In this document: piece after piece, positions 11,920 to 22,432 of the stretch
How the letters are laid out: the number at the start of each line of letters is the position of its first letter
Numbering within the stretch: position 1 is the first letter of the stretch
Source: Panorpa germanica
Lineage: Eukaryota; Arthropoda; Insecta; Mecoptera; Panorpidae
NCBI GenBank assembly: GCA_963678705.1
Contig: OY783219.1
Location: 682,001-746,000 of the forward strand
Length of the DNA: 64,000 nt
Direction: 5' to 3'
Made by a program: the position numbers and the translations under genes
Notes under the pieces: generated by a model
Seen by the model: only the letters and a program-made list of their open reading frames with translations
Database searches by the model: none
Told to the model about the DNA's origin: nothing

Positions 11920-12890
11920 GCTAGAATCAACAGTGAGAAAGCCACAATTTTCGCTGATTACTTTGAACAAGTTTTCAAACCATTTCCTCCAACCTGCTGT
12001 GAAAATGAAGAACAATACATACATTGGTTTCTAAGAGTCCCATCGCAGCCAGGAACCTATAAAAGGCATAAGAGTCAAAGAAATAGAAAACCAGGTATTG
12101 ACAAGATAAACGGAAAAATTCTGAAGGAGTTATTCAGCTCACTATTTTATTTAACGCAATCCTAAGACTGAGGACATTTCCGCTTAAATGGAAAACAGCA
12201 GAAATAATATTAATTCCAAAACCAGATAAATACGCAAAAGAGGTGTCATCATACTGGCTCATCAGTTTTCTCCCGGTAGTGTCAACACTGTTTGAAAAGT
12301 TAATTCTAAAAAGACTTAAGATCATTTTCGAAAATAGTAAATTAATTTCCACACATCAGTTTGGTTTAGACAACAGCATGCTACAACTGAACTAGTACAT
12401 AGAGTAGCCTGCACCAAAAATTCTGCACTACAGGAGAAGAAATATTGCTCAGCAGCTTTTCTGGATATCAGCCAAGCGTTTGACAAGGTATGGCATCCAG
12501 GACTATTGTTTAAACTAAAAACTGCACTGCCAGCCAAATGACTTTTTCCAAATCCTTAAGCCTTATCTCACAAACAGAAAGTTTATGATAAAATATCAGA
12601 ACGAAAAATCAACGATACGTGACATTGAATCGGGCGTACCTCAAGGTAGTGTTCTTAAACCAGTACTATATTTATTATTTACTTCTGATCATCCTACCAT
12701 GCGTGAAACAACAGTAGCAACCTACGCTGGTGATACCGCAATTCTGGCACTTCATGAAGACTCCGTCATTGCTTCCGCAAAACTGCAGAAATATCTACTA
12801 CAGATTCAGAATTGGTTAAAAGATTGGATGATAAAAGTAAACGAAACTAAATCAGTTCACGTAACGTTCACACTAAGGAGGAATTCCTGA
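11920..12890 (+). pseudogene. Jockey-clade LINE reverse transcriptase, broken
   Basis: A frame-shifted RT: fingers region near 12000-12330, then a frame with EKKYCSAAFLDISQAFDKVW near 12430-12490, and an open segment at 12585-12890 with SGVPQGSVL and the catalytic box read as YAGD instead of YADD. Loss of an Asp in the catalytic box, plus many stops and shifts, shows a dead copy. The order and spacing of motifs fit Jockey ORF2. Endonuclease and 3' end are absent. Confidence 0.8.
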
Positions 12891-13079
12891 ATATTTGATA
12901 TAATCGATAATTATTATTTTTATACACAACTTGTCTAAATTAAATATTTAAAAACTATGTACGGTGAAAATTTCATGTCTCTGTTAAAAAAGCGGCGGCA
13001 ATAAATGGCGTAATAACTATTCGATGAAGCACCAAGGAAGTCTAACTGTCATTTCAATAATTAGATTAGATAGAACGAT
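12891..13079. other. Intergenic, nothing recognised
   Basis: Short AT-rich stretch between the LINE fragment and the first Helitron-like segment. Confidence 0.4.
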
Positions 13080-14082
13080 ATTTTCCGGTACAAAAATCTT
13101 ATATGGTATCTTCTAAACGGCGCCTACAAAGTTTTTCAAATTTTGATATTTTCTAGAGGACAAATTTCTAAGACTTTCTACGTCCCAGAAAATATATCTG
13201 AATTTCGCTGGAAGAAGTAAATGTGGAAAAACAGAAAACTTTCAAAAAACACTTTTGCAAATATCTCATGAACAAGAAATGATAGAAAACTGAAAATTGG
13301 GGTGTGTATTGAGATAATAATTTTAAACATTTTCCAATAATTAAAAATCCGAAATTTGAGTACAGTAGTGGCGCGAATTTCAGGGGGCAATGTTAGGATG
13401 GTGTTAGAACGTTGAAATTTGGTATCGAAAGTGCAAGTACGGGAACGACAAGGGCTAGAGATAAGATGATAGAAGGAGCGAGGGGCTAAGCTTTCTTAAA
13501 AACAGAAATTAACTATTGTAATTGGTAGGTTTACAATGAAACGAATGAAAATAAACAATAATAATATTTAACATTTATCTTATCGAATAATTATTCAAAA
13601 ATAATGTATAATGTAAAAGTAATGGTAATTGATAAGAGATTGATGCGCAGAGGGGTTGAAGCGAAGGATTTTTTAATTATAGCGCTAAAGCGGGGCGCTG
13701 GGAAAGTGCTCTTAGGACCGACGATGCTCAGAGAAGGAGCGATACAGAGCTGCTGAGCGTGTGTGGTGGTGCAGGAAGGAGGGGCGCTCTGTGGTGGAGG
13801 TTTACAGGAATCATATTAAAAGTTCGGAAGCGTTAGAGAGCATGGAGCCAAAAGGTGATGATTGGGGCTTAGGGGCGGGGCACTGGAGATTGGTAAATAC
13901 AGTGCTTAATTAGTGTAAATAAAGAGATTAAAATAAAATGAAAGAACATACATTTATAAAAGATATATTTTAGCGAAAATTACCTGAAAATTATATTTGA
14001 CATTTCGTTAAATTTAGCAAATAACTTTTATTTAACCATAAATATTATATACACGTCGCTTTGCGACGGAACAAAGCGCTAG
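13080..14082 (+). mobile_element. Helitron-like element, diverged, 3' end present
   Basis: The 3' end is clear: a hairpin CGTCGC-TT-GCGACG at about 14054-14067, then 11 bp, then CTAG (14079-14082), the layout of a Helitron 3' terminus. The interior at 13090-13390 resembles that of the next element (same order of the TTTCTAAGAC, GAATTTC and GGAAAAAC blocks), although diverged. The segment 13640-13880 is more GC-rich and may be captured or unrelated. The 5' end is not defined and there is no Rep/helicase coding. Confidence 0.45.
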
Positions 14083-14840
14083 TCCTATATTATAATGTTC
14101 CAACTGAAAGTTTATATGTTTATTTGTTTATATGAGACCGCGATTTGTATGGTGGTTCGAAAACAGCTACGCGCATTTTCTTGAAAATTGCCTATTTCGT
14201 AGAGAAAATAATTCTAAGACTATTGCCGTCCTCGGATTTTTCCCTGAATTTCCTGGAAACCCGTAGTTTTGGAAAAACTAAAAAAAAAATTTACTTTTTG
14301 CTCTATAACTTTTAATTCGTAAAAGATATAAAGTTTAAATTTGGCATGAGTATTACAGTGTTGAATGCTAACTTTTTTTGAAAATTAGAAATTGAAAAAT
14401 TGGAAAAGGGAGCCTTGAGAAAATTAAGGGGCGCGGTAAGAAACTTTAAAGAAAACTCAAATTTTGGATTATATAATAATGAAATATGTTATTAAAAAAA
14501 AAAAATTCAAAAATTTTATTTGAGGGCAACAGGAACGGTTTTTGCCGAGGATAAAAATAGGGCTAGAAAGTTGAAATTTTTTATATGGACTAACTTTGGT
14601 ACCTAATTTACAAATCGAAAAAAAAAATCCCAAATTTAAAAAAAAAGTTGGTCAAATAATGAACAAATTGAAAAAAAAAAATTTTTTTAGTCAGTTTATT
14701 TGAAAAATATTTAGTTGTTATATGTAAAATAAATATGGAACGAGTTTTATATTTCAATTTAAAAATGGAATTAAAATTTGAAATGAAATTCAATTCACAC
14801 ACAAAAGACAATCGTCGCTTGCGACGGGTGTAAACACTAG
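14083..14840 (+). mobile_element. Non-autonomous Helitron
   Basis: Starts TCCTATATTATAATGTTCC directly after the CTAG of the preceding element. It ends with the hairpin CGTCGC-TT-GCGACG (14813-14826) and CTAG at 14837-14840. A 5' TC, a 3' subterminal hairpin, a CTRR end and no target duplication are defining Helitron features. The same 5' and 3' ends recur on the minus strand at 59985-61611. The length is 758 bp with no transposase ORF. Confidence 0.75.
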
Positions 14841-15549
14841 TTTTTCATAGTCTAATTTTTTCGGCACCCCTTTTATAAAATTTTGAATTTCTAAATTCTG
14901 AAATATGCGCGCATTCAATATCGTAATACACATACAAATTTCATCAATCTTTAACGAATACAAAGTTATACAGCAGAAAGGGCCCACTTTTTTTCAGTTT
15001 TTCCAATATTACAGGTTTCCAGGAAATTCAAGGAAAGATCCGGGGGAGCCAAAAGTCTTAGAATTTTTTGCTCTACAAAATAGACGGTTTTGGATTACAT
15101 AATCGTTTTCCCCTGAATTAAATAATTTTTATTTTTCTCTCTATAATTTTTAATTTATAAAAGATAGAAAGTTTAAATTTGCCATGTGTATTACGGTGTT
15201 CAATACATTTTTTTTAAATTAGAAATTGAAAAATTTAAAAAGCGTTGAGAAAACTAGAAAACCCAGTAGAAAACTTTGATGAAAACTCAAATTTTGGATT
15301 ATTTATTAATGAAATATGTTATTTAAAAAAATATATTCAAAATTCAAATTTTTACTGAGAGTAAAAATTGTGCTAGAAAGTTTATATATGGGAAAGAGAG
15401 AAATTTTATATATGGGCTAACTTTGGTACCTAATTTACAAATTTTGAAAAAAGTTGGTCAAATAACGAATAAATTGAAAATATTTTATATTTTGTTGAAA
15501 AAAATATATTTTTTTTAGTCAATTTATATGAAAAATTATTTGTATGTTA

Positions 15550-17483
15550 TAGTGCAGGCGCTATGAGTAGTTGAGTATGCAAAATGTGAGGACCGCCAAC
15601 TATGGTCTGATTCTTATACCTGAGACCCCAAATAATAACAAAACACATCTTGCCACCAGCTGTGATGGTCCATTCTCGCTCCCTTCACATCCCCTCTCCG
15701 AGCTAACTGTAAGCCTAGCGCGTTTAGGTATTCAGTGTGTTTCGGCAGGATACTATCAGTTAGTGTAAAATTCATCACTGTATTCAACATGGTTGCTTGA
15801 GGTGTCATCAGTCTCCATTTTTGGAATAGTGAACTAAAATGCTCGGCGACTCAACATTTGAAGGGAATGACGGGTGAAGGGAGTGCACTGAGCTAAAGTT
15901 CAGTGCAGTTCAGTGATACCACATATTAAAACATAATATTAAATAAGTTCAATACTTTTGGTGATTTTGCCGAGGCTTTCTTCAAAAAAATTATGCAATT
16001 TTTTACGTTGCCTGACGTGAAGAGAATAGACATAATATTCGACAGATATGACGATATTTCTATAAAGTTTTTGGAGTCAAAGTTACGGAGTAAAGGCCAA
16101 ATTATTAAAAAAGTCATAATTTCTAGTCATTTAACAAAAATTCCTGCTGATTGTAAAGCTTTTCTGGCAAACATTCAAAATAAATTACAACTTGTTCGAT
16201 TTCTTTGCACTAATGCTCCAAAATATGCACAAGTTAAAGAAGACTGCGAGATGTACATTTGTGGAGGATTCGACGATCCAACTAAATGTTTCAAGTTACA
16301 AGGGTCGTTATTTTGTGAGGTACTTGAATTACAATCAAACCACTTAGAAGTTGATTCAAGAATGTTTTGCCATATGTCCCATGCAGTAAGGATTCAATCT
16401 GCTCATATTATTATAATCATCGCTGATACAGATGTATTCATATTGGGAATTTATTTCTGGAAATACTTAGCAAATATCGGGTGCCTTGGTCTATTCGATG
16501 GTTCTCATACAAAGAAACATTTTCTAGGATGCCATTTAGCTGATGAATCACTGAGTGAAAGGATATGCGATATTTTGCCAGCATTACATGCTATAAGTGG
16601 TTGCGAGACTACTAGCAGATTTGGCAGTAAAATGCAATGTTTGAAAGCTGCGTCTGAAGATTTTGTACAAACAGCCCTTATATCTTTGGGAAACCTTGAC
16701 CTAAATAATGAACAATTGAAACAGTTAGAAATAGTTTGCACTTATTTCTTTTCAAAAAAAAAATTTTTTGCTGATGAACTCGAACTTGCTGATATAAACT
16801 GATTTCACAAAACATAGGTTTCGGTTTTAATTTGATGAAAGTGATATGCACATCAGATGCTTTGCATTTGCATTTATTAAGAGCTACAGTACAAAAATTT
16901 ATTTGGAAAAATTCTTATCAAACACAATTTCACCCCATTGATTATTGTTTGTACGGTTATAAAAAGTTGAATGGTGACTTACGTCCACGACAAATGACTA
17001 AGCCGCCTTTACCAGAGTTATTAATTCAACCTTGTAAATGTACTACAAATTGTCGCACAATGTCTTGCAGTTGCAAAAAATCAAAATTATTTTGTATTTC
17101 TCTATGTAAATGTATTAATAACAATTGTCTAAATATAAATGAGTAATTGTTTGCCTACTTTATGTATATTTTTATTTAAATTTACTGTTTTTTTTAATAT
17201 ATAATCTTTTTTATTGATAAAAAAGATTTTATTACTATGATTTCTATTTTACTTTTTTCATTTAACAATCCATCCTCACTGAAATAATCAATCAAAATGA
17301 TTTTATAGATTGTACTCAATACATTTTCTTTACAAATAAGAGTAGAGGGGTAAAAAAAAATGGACCAAATATTTGACCGGCAAGATCCGCATTATTAATT
17401 TTTGACCTTTTCTTAACTTAAATCTATTGGTGGAATTCGGTCCTCACATTTTGCTTACTCACTTACCTCTAGCGCCTCTACTA
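15550..17483 (+). mobile_element. Academ-like DNA transposon, internally shortened
   Basis: A 46-bp imperfect terminal inverted repeat is visible: TAGTGCAGGCGC at the left and TAGTAGAGGCGC at the right in reverse. The inner 15 bp (GCAAAATGTGAGGACCG block) is perfect, and about 38 of 46 positions match. TTA flanks both sides (15547-15549 and 17484-17486), consistent with the 3-4 bp duplications reported for Academ. The encoded protein parts (XPG-like nuclease and Cys-rich finger) fit the same superfamily. At 1.9 kb it is much shorter than autonomous Academ elements. Confidence 0.6.
15993..17146 (+). pseudogene. XPG-like nuclease plus Cys-rich domain of Academ type
   Basis: An ATG at 15993 opens 269 codons to 16802. 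They include HLEVDSRMFCHM, IADTDVFILGIYFW and LPALHAISGCETTSRFG, the acidic and GC-E/D-T-S signature I know from XPG/PIN-like nucleases of Academ-type elements. A frame shift near 16800 leads to a second ORF (ATG 16835 to 17146). Its tail contains nine Cys in about 45 residues (CKCTTNC, CSCKKSK, then C-x3-C-x-C), matching the Cys8 zinc-finger described for Academ. The N-terminal part of a full transposase is absent, replaced by non-coding sequence that carries another repeat (15765-15930). Confidence 0.6.
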
Positions 17484-17645
17484 TTATGTTGTTTTTTTTT
17501 TTTTAAGTAGGCAATATGCGTTGTTATATGTAAAATAAATATGAAACGAGTTTATTATTTCATTTTAAAAATGGAATTAAAATTTGAAATGAAATTCAAT
17601 TCATACATAAAAGATAGTCGTCGTAGCGATGGGGGTAAATGCTAG

Positions 17646-18159
17646 TATATTATAACCTCAAATAAAGTAAGTGAAGTACATTAGAATATCAACCATCGAT
17701 AATATTTTATGGCACTGATAGATCAAAAGATTAATATATAGAACAGTTTTTTCGCTTAATGACTATTTAAATAAAGAATGAAGTTAATTTAAAAAATGTG
17801 GGGAAAATGGATATGAATGTTGAATTATGTGAGTAAAACTTTACTTACTATAGTATTTTTTTAATATATTTAATTTAAGTTTAGGATATTTTAATTACAC
17901 ATATCATTTATCTTTTACAATTTTTTTATATTAATTACTGGTGTGTTTTATTGTGGTTTGTCATCAATAATGCGTTCGTTTTTCAGAAGCTCTTACTAAT
18001 CTGATGAATTGCGTCTATTATATTATAATAGACGCAATTATATTATAATTATTATTATATATATTATATTAAGAAAATAACAAATAGTATTGAAAAAGAA
18101 ATAATAAACTCAAATGTATTTCTACCAACAGAAATTGTAAAAGTAAAAAATATTGTATT
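17646..18159. other. Intergenic with a 33-bp palindrome
   Basis: No gene. AATTGCGTCTATTATA and its exact reverse complement, separated by one T, form a perfect hairpin at 18007-18039 in an otherwise AT-rich stretch. Confidence 0.6.
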
Positions 18160-18330
18160 TTAATATGTGGTATCACTGAACTGCACTGAACATTAGCTCA
18201 CCCTTCACCCTTCATTCCTTTCAAATGTTGAGTCGCCGAGCATTTTAGTTCATGGGAGATAAATTATTCCAAAAAGGGCGCCTAAAGCGGTTTATTCCAT
18301 GTTGAATAATTTTACACTAAGTGATGGCGC

Positions 18331-18820
18331 ATACTGGATGGCGCTAAACCGTTATGCTTATTCTCAGCCGTGACAAGTGAAGTATTTATAACTTTTGTTA
18401 TAATTATTATAAAGCCTCAATGAGTAGGAGGATCGCAGTGGTATGCGCAGAAGCGTCTGATCGTGAGACTGCCTGCAGCCACCATCGATGCGGATCTTGG
18501 TGGTCGTAGCAAATACTAGTAGTGGGTGGCAAGCAGGACAACCAGCTCGCTCTTGTAGAGGCTTCGCACCCCCGCGGAACAACCCAAGTAGAAAAATTCA
18601 TTACTATATATCTATTTGAATCTCGCGCCTCGCGCTTTAGAAACCCCACCTTAGTTTTTCATTATTAGTATTTGTCGTCTTTGTGCTTGTTAACTTTTAT
18701 AAAACTTCCAATATAAAATTTCAAAACTCTACATTTAGTTATTTATAAATTTTGCATTTCTCGTCAATCAACATCAAAAATACTTACTTTCAATTTACAT
18801 AAATTAAGCAAAGAACAAGA
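18331..18820. other. Unassigned, GC-richer segment
   Basis: 18400-18600 is distinctly GC-richer than its surroundings and carries only short overlapping ORFs on the minus strand, with no recognisable domain. It may be a short interspersed element or a piece of an unknown repeat. It does not match the LTR beyond 24629. Confidence 0.35.
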
Positions 18821-18923
18821 GCCTCGTAAAGATCTGCCACCCTGGTACTTCGCAAAGTTCTGCCACCCGGAGCATCGCAAAGTTCTGCCGCCCGAGGCCT
18901 CGTAAAGATCTGCCACCCGGGGC
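18821..18923. repeat. 26-bp tandem repeat at the broken end of env
   Basis: Four imperfect units of about 26 bp built around TCG(T/C)AAAG(A/T)TCTGCC(A/G)CCC. On the minus strand the repeat stays open and is read as the last residues of the env ORF (GWQIFTR, RAAELCD, GGRTLRS, RVADLYE units). Confidence 0.8.
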
Positions 18924-20065
18924 ATTTGCTGGTTGGCTGGTTTTGAATTAGTTCTATCTCGCAGGTGGTTTCCTCGATGTTGAGTGGTTCGCTAAGCTTG
19001 CATAGGAATTGATTGTTATACATTTCTTTGCAGGGTGCATTAAAATCTACATGTTTATACTCATTCACAATGGTGTATTGGGTTCTGGGAATAATCATTT
19101 GGAATTTATTGTTATAAGGTATGGGGATTGGATATAGTTTATAATACGTAAATATATTAGGGTTTACTAGTGGTATATTTATTACAAAAACGATTAAGTT
19201 TTTATTGGTGTATACTTTGACTTTGCTAATAGTTTCATATTGTTGAATGTTCTCTGATGTAATATCGTAAGGCAGTTTGATATGTTTGGTTGTATCAACA
19301 TGTTCCTTTATTGCTTGTAATTCTGCTAATAGGTGATCAGGTTCCAGGATTGAACCACTAAGCGTGTTCAGTTTAGCGAATGTTATGTCAGTTTCAATGG
19401 TTCTTAGTAGGTGCAAAAGTAATTGCATTGATTGACTGACAAGTACGATCGATTCTGTTATAAAGATGTTAAATACTTGGTGTTGGAGTTTATCGACATC
19501 GTTCATTAGGAATTTGGTACGTTTATCTAGTTCTTCTTGATTAGAATCAATGGTGTGTAGGGCCGATTTAAATTGATCGAGTATATCGTTTGTTAATTTT
19601 ATTTGTTTAGATATAGCTTTATTTAGAGTTTCTTGTTTATTATCAAGTGTCTCCAGGGCTAAATTTATACGCTCGCCGTCGTTAGCGTCTAAGTTTCCAC
19701 CGATTGCTTTCCAAACAGTACCTAAGCCATCTATGAAGCCTCTTTTTTCTCTTCGAGTTAGGAGAATTTGTTTAAATTTTCTACTTATTTCCATATCCAG
19801 GATATCCATTACAGCAGTGCTGTGCCCATAGGTTGTAAATTTCTTTTTTTCTAATTTCGTTTTAATATCTTCTCTAGTCAGGTGTACGTGGTTATAATAT
19901 TTTATTAAGGGGTCCAAATCTATTTTCTTGACTAAAGTCCAATATTCCTTGATGTTTTGGGCTGTTCCTAGTTGCACAGGATATAATCCTGGATTATCAG
20001 TGATTTTAATAATTCGACATTCATTAATATCGCTGGTGTTGGTTGCGGTGATGATCCTGCAACAA
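18924..20065 (-). pseudogene. env: Errantivirus-like envelope (baculovirus F-type) fragment
   Basis: Read from about 20065 down. The frame opens right after a good acceptor (TTGTTGCAG near 20066), consistent with env being made from a spliced RNA as in known errantiviruses. The N-terminal part (F2-like, about 110 residues) leads to a furin-type site RREKR and a following glycine-rich hydrophobic fusion-peptide-like start (about 19740). Long heptad-like helices follow, then an ectodomain with a few Cys pairs. The C-terminal membrane anchor is missing because the ORF runs into the 26-bp repeat at 18923. No in-frame stop was seen between 20065 and that point. The signal peptide is not visible. 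The protein would normally mediate membrane fusion. Confidence 0.8.
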
Positions 20066-20113
20066 TCAGGATTTCTTAGTACTTGATCGTGTTTTTAATA
20101 TATTTATTTATAA

Positions 20114-21085
20114 TTAATTAATAAATAAATAATTCGTTTGTATTTCGGGATTTGAGTGCATGATGTATTTGTGCTTTGTGGGCCCATGCCGTTTAAATAC
20201 TTCTAGGACCTCTTCTTTTGTTCTATTAAAAAGTCCTTGTGAATTTTCAAATTTTTTTAGAAATTCGGAAAGTTTGTCCAGGCAGTTTTGTTGATTGCAG
20301 ACAAGATTTATTGTGTGTCCAAATGTTCTGCCTCGCGTGAGTTTGTATAGGCCCTCTACGAGGTTATTAGTTCTTTTAGCTTTATTTAATATGTATTCGA
20401 AATTGGGTGTGTCCTTTGCTATTAACTTTGCGAATCCGTTGTAGTATCTTGGTTTTTCGTCTCTGGGGTTAAATTTGTCGTGAACTAGGTGTAGAATATA
20501 ATCTGTCTTAGATTTATCGACAGGTAGTGTAGTGCGTTCGAATAGTACGTTACTTTGTTCTTCGTTAAGTTCGATTGAAGTTGGGTTTTTCATTTTAGTT
20601 TTCACTAGGTTATCTACATGTGTTTCTCTTGATTTTTTATTTTTCAGATCTTCAATTTTATATAATTCTTGTAATTCTTTGATGAGATTATTTGAGAATT
20701 CAGTTATATTTGTATATTTTTTAATATTATTTGTAATATGATTGGGTATGCCGTGGTGTGAGAAATACGTTATTAGTTTATCGGCAATTTCTGTGGATGA
20801 CCTATTGGCGATTTTGTATGCCTGTGTGTATTTTGAAAATACATCTATTATAGTAAGGAGTTGGGTATTGTCTATACCAAACGTATCTATATGTAATTTC
20901 TCAAATGGTCTCTCAGGTGTTTCGGTGTTATTTAGCGGTGCTCTAATTGGTTTTTTGTTATATTTGCACTGTTTGCATGTGCTGCAGTTATTGATGAAAT
21001 TTTCGACATCTTTTCGTAGACTAGACCACGTATATCTTTCGCAAATTAATTTATATGTGGCGTCTATTACTTCATTACTTGCTGA
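20114..21085 (-). pseudogene. Integrase joined to an unassigned C-terminal region
   Basis: One frame is open from about 21085 to 20114. The first part is integrase: a zinc-binding CSTCKQC pair (about 20980), the first catalytic Asp in KLHIDTFGID, and the core helices through YFSHHGIPNH (about 20745). At the place for the second Asp the sequence reads ITNNIKKYTNITEFSNNLI, so the Asp is absent, and the Glu motif never appears. From about 20660 on there are about 160 residues that I do not recognise: charged and mostly helical in look, with DYILHLVHDKFNP, NNLVEGLYKLTRGRTFGHT and EFLKKFENSQGLF. The unknown part has no stop for 490 bp although the flanking pol is decayed. It may come from a captured gene, or from another element joined by recombination. 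Confidence 0.6.
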
Positions 21086-22432
21086 TTCTGATTATTACTC
21101 TGGTGGTTCTTTTACTCAAAAAAAAAGGTTCTATGTTTTTATTTCGCTATTGCCATGTTTTTTGTTAGTGTTCATGTATACTGTGTCTACATTTGGATTT
21201 TTAACAGTAGCTTTAATCATGATAATAAATTGTACTGTCTGTATTTATTTCCTTAACTTTATGCACATAACATTGCTATTTTATTTTTGTGTTTTTCAAT
21301 GTGTTAGTCCTACATGGGTTATCATAGTAGCTAAATTAGAAATGCTGACTTAGTTTGTTAATGTAGCATTATCTTTTGTACTAGAGTATGGGGTTTCATT
21401 AAATCTTATAATAGCACATTTGACTTTGATAGGTCATGTTTATGTTTCATGATACGGTGTACTCTGGTATTGTGGAATGCGCTTATTTTATGATCTCACA
21501 GTTGTTTTTGTGTAATTTAGCGGCGTTCAAATCATGGTATTTGCATTGCTTGCATGTGTCGTAATTGATAATGAGAGTTTCCACGTATTTTATTAGATTA
21601 CACGAGTATATCTTTCGTAAATTACCTTGTGCGTTGCGTTTCTTTCTTGATGTCTGATATATTTATATCATTTTTTATTTTATGCTCATTTTTATATTTG
21701 CCGATGGTGTTTATCATTTAAATTATTGTACATTTAACACGTGTTATCATTACAATGCGTTTAATGAGTTTTATTTTTAAATGTAGTTTTTGTTAATGTA
21801 GATATTAATTGGTCATGTTTCTTTATTTTAATTTAAATAATTTTGTCTTTTCATTAATTTTAATAATTTTAACTGCGTTGGTGTTTGTATCGAAATAGTT
21901 ATTTTATTATTATTTGATGTCGCTTAATTTGTATGTTTTTATGTTTGTTGTATTGTTTATAGGTTTTACTGCTGGTTATAACCGGTGTTTAAGCGATTTT
22001 CTGCATTAAGGTGGTTGTTTCTGATTCTCAATTCGTTTCATCATTTTCTTTTTCTTTTTGTCTGTTGTGTTTTGAAAAATTATTGTTTATCGTAATATTT
22101 GTAGTAATTTATTTAAATGGTTGTTCTGTATAATTATTTCAATAGTTCATACAATTTTCATTATTAAGGTGGTTGTCCGTTTTAGGGTTTCATTTTTTTT
22201 AGTTTTTAAATTTCGTGGTTAAATATATTATATAGTCAGGTTGGTTTGGTTGCTTGCGGTTGCGTATTTGAATTGTTAAGGTTCGGGTAGAAATTTTAAT
22301 TTTTTCGGGAAGTATTGAAGACTTTTTAAAGTTAATCTTATCAGGAAGTTCTTTAAAGTAAAGTCAATATATGTTTTATTATTTTTATTCGTCATAATAT
22401 TCGTCAAATATTCATCTATCCAGTTATTATTT
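21086..22432 (-). other. Decayed pol region with a second integrase zinc-domain copy
   Basis: Protease, RT and RNase H are not recognisable. At about 21640-21440 the minus strand repeats a degenerate version of the integrase zinc-binding segment (IYERYT, then DTCKQCKYHD) that is also present near 21040-20960. Either pol was partly duplicated or pieces of two related copies are joined here. Confidence 0.45.

Larger units (their letters stand above)
14841..17645 (+). mobile_element. Helitron remnants around an Academ-like insertion
   Basis: 14841-15100 resembles the Helitron interior in reverse orientation (GGTTTCCAGGAAATTCA block). 15105-15549 continues in plus orientation and resumes at about 17520 with the same ATGTAAAATAAATATG block seen near 14722. 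It ends in a decayed hairpin and CTAG at 17642-17645. The Academ-like transposon at 15550-17483 interrupts it. Confidence 0.55.
15765..18330. repeat. Inverted repeat pair of about 165 bp (15765-15930 and 18160-18330)
   Basis: The sequence from GTGTAAAATT through AACTAAAATGCTCGGCGACT to CAGTGATACCACATATTAAA occurs on the plus strand at 15765-15930 and on the minus strand at 18330-18160. The first copy lies inside the Academ-like element and the second lies 0.5 kb beyond the Helitron end. Similarity is high in the inner 110 bp and weaker outside. These are probably two insertions of one unnamed repeat. Confidence 0.6.

Noticed and set aside
15571..15808. Small ORFs on both strands in the left part of the Academ-like element
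   Set aside because: No family resemblance; the segment is explained by the terminal repeat and the inserted 165-bp repeat.
18364..18649. Possible 3' LTR of the minus-strand errantivirus-like element
   Set aside because: No similarity to the LTR side beyond the PBS at 24629, so it cannot be the partner LTR.
20742..21353. 203-codon ORF on the plus strand
   Set aside because: It is antisense to the integrase frame and hydrophobic only because of the T-rich complement.
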